This document shows positions 61,035-64,000 of a stretch of 64,000 nucleotides of DNA, one piece after another (positions within the stretch are counted from its first letter, which is position 1; each line of letters begins with the position of its first letter). Made by a program: the position numbers and the translations under genes. This DNA is from Pedobacter psychroterrae (GTDB lineage Bacteria > Bacteroidota > Bacteroidia > Sphingobacteriales > Sphingobacteriaceae), in contig NZ_SJSL01000001.1 in NCBI RefSeq assembly GCF_004331695.1, positions 62,001-126,000 of the forward strand, read 5' to 3'. The notes below the pieces were generated by a model. The model searched no databases. It was not told the DNA's origin and saw nothing but the letters and a program-made list of their open reading frames with translations.

Positions 61035-61412
61035 ATGGTATTAGGTATTTTTTGGCTTCTTGCTTTTTGCATTACTAACACGCTATCAATTGTCTTATTG
61101 GGCGACCGGTCGCTCATTTCGGGCAATTTACTAAATGCAGACAACATTCTTCGTCTGATACTAAACTGGAAATTTATTTTAGCTATGTTTTTTGCGGTAG
61201 CAACAAGGATCAGTTTCATTATGCTCAACAATTCATTGCTAAAAATCCCAAGGCTTGCAGAGGCATCAACGTCCGTAGCTACATTTGCTACCTTATTGTC
61301 CCTTGTTTTCATTCTTGTAGCCAATTACTATTTTCTAAATGAACGGCTTAACATGCAACAGGCGGTAGGTGCATTCATTGTGCTTGTTGGTGTAACGATT
61401 ATGGTCAAATAG
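61035..61412 (+). CDS. Half-size EamA/DMT-type membrane transporter
   Basis: A 125-residue protein with four predicted transmembrane helices, the size of small multidrug resistance or ArnE/ArnF-type subunits: VLGIFWLLAFCITNTLSIVL at the start and LNMQQAVGAFIVLVGVTIMV at the end. In a glycan gene cluster, a dimeric flippase for a lipid-linked sugar is a reasonable guess. The 3' end is one base from the convergent TPR gene. Confidence 0.75.
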   Translation: MVLGIFWLLAFCITNTLSIVLLGDRSLISGNLLNADNILRLILNWKFILAMFFAVATRISFIMLNNSLLKIPRLAEASTSVATFATLLSLVFILVANYYFLNERLNMQQAVGAFIVLVGVTIMVK

Positions 61413-61413
61413 A

Positions 61414-63453
61414 CTACTGATATGACTTTGTCAATGCCCATTTTAAATTTCCCTTTGCAAGTGCATGGTCAGGATCTATCTCCAGTGCTTTTTTAGCCGC
61501 TGCGGCCCCATCTTCCCATCGTTTTAACTGGTTATACGCTGCGGCAATGTTACTATATGCATCTGCATAATCGGGTTTTAATTCAATGGCTTGTCTGCAT
61601 GCCTGGATACATTTTTCATACATCCCTACTTTATAAAATGCAAGGCTTAAATTTAGCAGGTCTTCAGGGCTGTTTTTTGACTTGGTATTTGGTTTGTTAA
61701 CAAGTGGCTTTTTACGTTTAGCTGCTGCTAAAAACTCAATCGCAGCAGGATCGTTCGGCAGTAATGTCAATGTTTGTTCCGCTGTTTGCTGGAGCTCCGT
61801 CCACAGACCCAAATTATTGTAGATTTCCATCAGTACAGTCAGGTTCATGAAAGACTGAGGATTAAGTGACAATGCCCTTTCCGCCAAGGGTCTGGCTTCT
61901 TCATTCTTGTTATTTTCCTTCAAATAACGTGCGTAAAACATATAGGAATCGAACGCATTAGGTGCAAAAAAAATAGCCTTTTTGAAATTATCCTCAGCCT
62001 CTTTATGATGACCTGTAGCGCCTTTGGCAATACCAATATTTATATACAGGTAACTGTAGGTGGGCAACATAGGCAATGCCCTCTCATAATAATTCAGGGC
62101 TGTTTCAAAATTTCCCTTCCCCATTTGAGACAGGCCATAGTTCATCAGACCTCTTCCATTGAGCGGGCTTTTGATGGTCACGTCGTACCAAAGTGTCTCT
62201 TCATCTCTCCATACCTTGTTCCGCTCATGAACTCCATAGGCGTTTAAGCCCAAAATGATCAAAACAGATCCTGCAATGATGATACGAAATGGCTGACTGG
62301 CCATTATTCTCTTTTCCTGCCTGATCAACCTTAAGCCGATAAAAGTTACCACACTTAGTGCCAGTCCGATGAAAGGGAAAAACATCCGGTGATCATTCAT
62401 AACTTCTGCAAAAGGGGCTACGGAGGTTGGTAATAATGCCGCTGCAAACCAAATCAGTCCAAAGGCAATTGGCTTAGTCTCTTTTTTAGCCGAGGTTTTG
62501 AATATCGTAATCACCAGTAGCACTACAAATACCACACCTGCCACAATCCTTCTGTCAAAAGCGTTTGTAATAACAGTCCAGTCTGTATCCGCACTTAGGC
62601 TCACAGGGAAAAAGAAAGAGATAAAATAATGTAGCCAGACATAACACTGAGTAAGCCAGTAATAGCCCGCCGGATTGGAAATACCCGGAATGGCTTCAAT
62701 TTTAGAGAGTGTATAGAACTGTACCGCAGCCACTACGATAAAAACCGGTAAAAGGGCTAAAACAACGTTCAATACTGTTTTAAAGTTTCTTGCCTTGAAC
62801 AGTTCAGCAACAGAAAGCTGTTTTTCAAACAGCAGGATATAAAAGAACAGGACAATAATCAGTACCAATACTGTTTCCTTGGCAAAAACACCGATTACAG
62901 CAAGGATCACATAGAGATACCATTTCCTGCGATCAGGATACAAAACATAGACTGCAAAGGCGGCAGTTATAAAAAATGTTGATAGCACATCTGATCGCGA
63001 TATCACATAATTTATGGTCTCTGCATTGGCTGTATGAAGTAAAAACCAGGCTACGGCAAACAGGGAAATATATGGAATCCAGCTATGCTGAAAAGAGATC
63101 TCCAGTAATTTTTTATATAGGAAATACATGATCAGGCCGAGGAAAATAAACCACAGGAAGGTAGACAAATGAAAATAAAAGAGGATCATCTGTCCACCAC
63201 CCAACCAGTAATCTATTGCCAGGGTGGCAGTAACCAGCGGTCTAAGGCCATGATGATCAGGGTCTACGCTAAACATCTTTGGATCAGAAAAGAACTGCGG
63301 TATGTTTGCTATATTTCTGATATAGACATTGTTGACAATGGTATGAAAATCATCGAAATGGAATTCATTTTCAAAATGATTGGCATATGCAGCTATTAAA
63401 ACTACCAGCAGGACAACTGCCAGCTTAAAGATATTTTTATTTGGTTTTGTCAT
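61414..63453 (-). CDS. TMTC-like polytopic membrane protein with C-terminal TPR repeats
   Basis: About 679 residues. The N-terminal 400 residues hold some ten transmembrane segments, with an acidic HFENEFHFDDF luminal motif after the first, the layout of GT-C/PMT-like glycosyltransferases. The last 250 residues are tetratricopeptide repeats (ALNYYERALPMLPTYSYLYIN and similar). Eukaryotic TMTC proteins are O-mannosyltransferases of this shape. The start is placed at the ATG at 63453, with GGAAG upstream; a TTG at 63477 opens the same frame earlier. It overlaps the DUF2304 gene by 17 bp. Confidence 0.82.
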   Translation of the reverse strand: MTKPNKNIFKLAVVLLVVLIAAYANHFENEFHFDDFHTIVNNVYIRNIANIPQFFSDPKMFSVDPDHHGLRPLVTATLAIDYWLGGGQMILFYFHLSTFLWFIFLGLIMYFLYKKLLEISFQHSWIPYISLFAVAWFLLHTANAETINYVISRSDVLSTFFITAAFAVYVLYPDRRKWYLYVILAVIGVFAKETVLVLIIVLFFYILLFEKQLSVAELFKARNFKTVLNVVLALLPVFIVVAAVQFYTLSKIEAIPGISNPAGYYWLTQCYVWLHYFISFFFPVSLSADTDWTVITNAFDRRIVAGVVFVVLLVITIFKTSAKKETKPIAFGLIWFAAALLPTSVAPFAEVMNDHRMFFPFIGLALSVVTFIGLRLIRQEKRIMASQPFRIIIAGSVLIILGLNAYGVHERNKVWRDEETLWYDVTIKSPLNGRGLMNYGLSQMGKGNFETALNYYERALPMLPTYSYLYINIGIAKGATGHHKEAEDNFKKAIFFAPNAFDSYMFYARYLKENNKNEEARPLAERALSLNPQSFMNLTVLMEIYNNLGLWTELQQTAEQTLTLLPNDPAAIEFLAAAKRKKPLVNKPNTKSKNSPEDLLNLSLAFYKVGMYEKCIQACRQAIELKPDYADAYSNIAAAYNQLKRWEDGAAAAKKALEIDPDHALAKGNLKWALTKSYQ

Positions 63454-63802
63454 GGGTTTCTTCGCTTCCTTGTTCAAGTTTTTCTTTCATTAGTGCCAGT
63501 TCCTGGGTAATTTTCGTTACATGGCGTTGTAGTTTCGAATTTACGACAGATAAGTGCAGCAGGTATATAAGAATGATAAATATAAAGCCTGTAAACACCA
63601 GGTTTGCAGGCACATGGATCCCAAATAATTTAGACATTACATCCAGGCCCTCAGCCCAAAAGGAAAAAACAAGCATTGCCAGCGTACAAATCAGCCATAC
63701 AATCGCATATTCTTCCCTTAACCTTCCTTTGACAATCAGTCTGGAAATATAAAGTAGAAAAAGGACATTAATGATGATGGTGATGATTTGGATTCTGGTC
63801 AT
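63437..63802 (-). CDS. DUF2304 membrane protein
   Basis: A 121-residue protein with three hydrophobic segments and a C-terminal charged coiled coil (ITQELALMKEKLEQ). DUF2304 proteins typically sit directly after a polyprenol-phosphate glycosyltransferase, as here (6 bp after the partial gene at 63809), and may help present or flip the lipid-linked sugar. Confidence 0.88.
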   Translation of the reverse strand: MTRIQIITIIINVLFLLYISRLIVKGRLREEYAIVWLICTLAMLVFSFWAEGLDVMSKLFGIHVPANLVFTGFIFIILIYLLHLSVVNSKLQRHVTKITQELALMKEKLEQGSEETHDKTK

Positions 63803-63808
63803 AATGGT

Positions 63809-64000
63809 TTATTGTGGTTTTCGAATAAACGAGAATAACATGCTTATTGTTACTTTAATACAATAATAGATGGAAGAGCTATTACTTATGGAAGAGGTGC
63901 CACCCAGCCGGTGACTCATCAAAACAGGAACTTCCTTAATCTTAAGACCAGCTTTTGAAAAGATGATCAAAGACTCAGGTTCCGGATAATCATCGGGATA
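63809..64000 (-). CDS. Glycosyltransferase family 2, C-terminal part (runs off the window)
   Basis: The last 63 codons of a minus-strand gene whose 5' part is beyond 64000. The visible sequence (DYPEPESLIIFSKAGLKI, then VPVLMSHRLGGTSSIS and a hydrophobic tail SIYYCIKVTISMLFSFI) matches the end of dolichol-phosphate-mannose-synthase-like GT2 enzymes. Position just before DUF2304 supports this. The frame is open to the window edge. Confidence 0.75.
   Translation of the reverse strand, partial: YPDDYPEPESLIIFSKAGLKIKEVPVLMSHRLGGTSSISNSSSIYYCIKVTISMLFSFIRKPQ

Noticed and set aside
63454..63477. TTG start of the TMTC-like gene
   Set aside because: The ATG at 63453 has a GGAAG ribosome-binding-like sequence; the TTG would add eight hydrophilic residues and enlarge the overlap with DUF2304.
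1..64000. CRISPR arrays, tRNA, rRNA genes
   Set aside because: No regularly spaced repeats and no cloverleaf or rRNA sequence were recognised on reading; a tRNA or Infernal scan was not possible here.

Overview
The window looks like chromosomal DNA of a member of the Bacteroidota, most likely a Sphingobacteriaceae genus close to Pedobacter. This is inferred from gene content (BT_3928-type DoxX protein, DUF1599, LpxR plus PagL lipid A deacylases, GH3-like protein, a DUF2157/DUF4401/GDYXXLXY trio, many Tat-exported sugar oxidoreductases) and from several promoters of the Bacteroidota type (TTTG about 20 nt upstream of TAnnTTTG). No rRNA, tRNA or CRISPR array was seen.

Layout. 41-985: a short-chain L-threonine dehydrogenase on the minus strand. 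1265-11690: a ten-gene plus-strand operon closed by a strong terminator, encoding an FAD-dependent (GMC) sugar dehydrogenase with its small Tat subunit and cytochrome c, two Gfo/Idh/MocA dehydrogenases, three TIM-barrel isomerases, a DUF1080 3-keto-glycoside hydrolase and a nucleoside/sugar permease. Together this reads as a mostly periplasmic 3-keto-glycoside pathway. 11872-23555: housekeeping and cell-wall genes (asd, PBP4, GH20, truA, aroK, DUF1599, folP, cdaA) and a NUMOD1-repeat protein without a nuclease. 23587-27956: a large DUF4965 exported protein, a PQQ-type sugar dehydrogenase lipoprotein and a bacilliredoxin. 28001-31691: lipid genes (acyltransferase, hydrolase, LpxR and PagL lipid A deacylases).

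31774-38483 is the most unusual part. The ahcY start codon lies in an 18-bp sequence that recurs 4194 bp away, beside a tyrosine recombinase. Between the two copies is a small integrative element with an XRE regulator, a truncated superinfection-immunity-like ORF, a secreted two-motif aspartic protease and two 439-bp direct repeats. Both ends carry a recognisable copy of the same ahcY-type promoter: one now serves ahcY through a long leader, the other points at the integrase. A decayed, nearly gene-free 1.2 kb follows.

38484-44797: membrane block (flotillin-like, NhaA, alanine/Na+ symporter, DUF389). 45019-49364: TPR histidine kinase and the DUF2157-DUF4401-GDYXXLXY operon. 49412-59567: pdxJ, gcvP, YceI, a response regulator, a metallo-hydrolase, recJ-lptB-GH3 and a CBS protein. 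59599-64000: a surface-glycan type cluster (GT2 enzymes, methyltransferase, half-size DMT transporter, TMTC-like TPR membrane protein, DUF2304) that continues past the window end.
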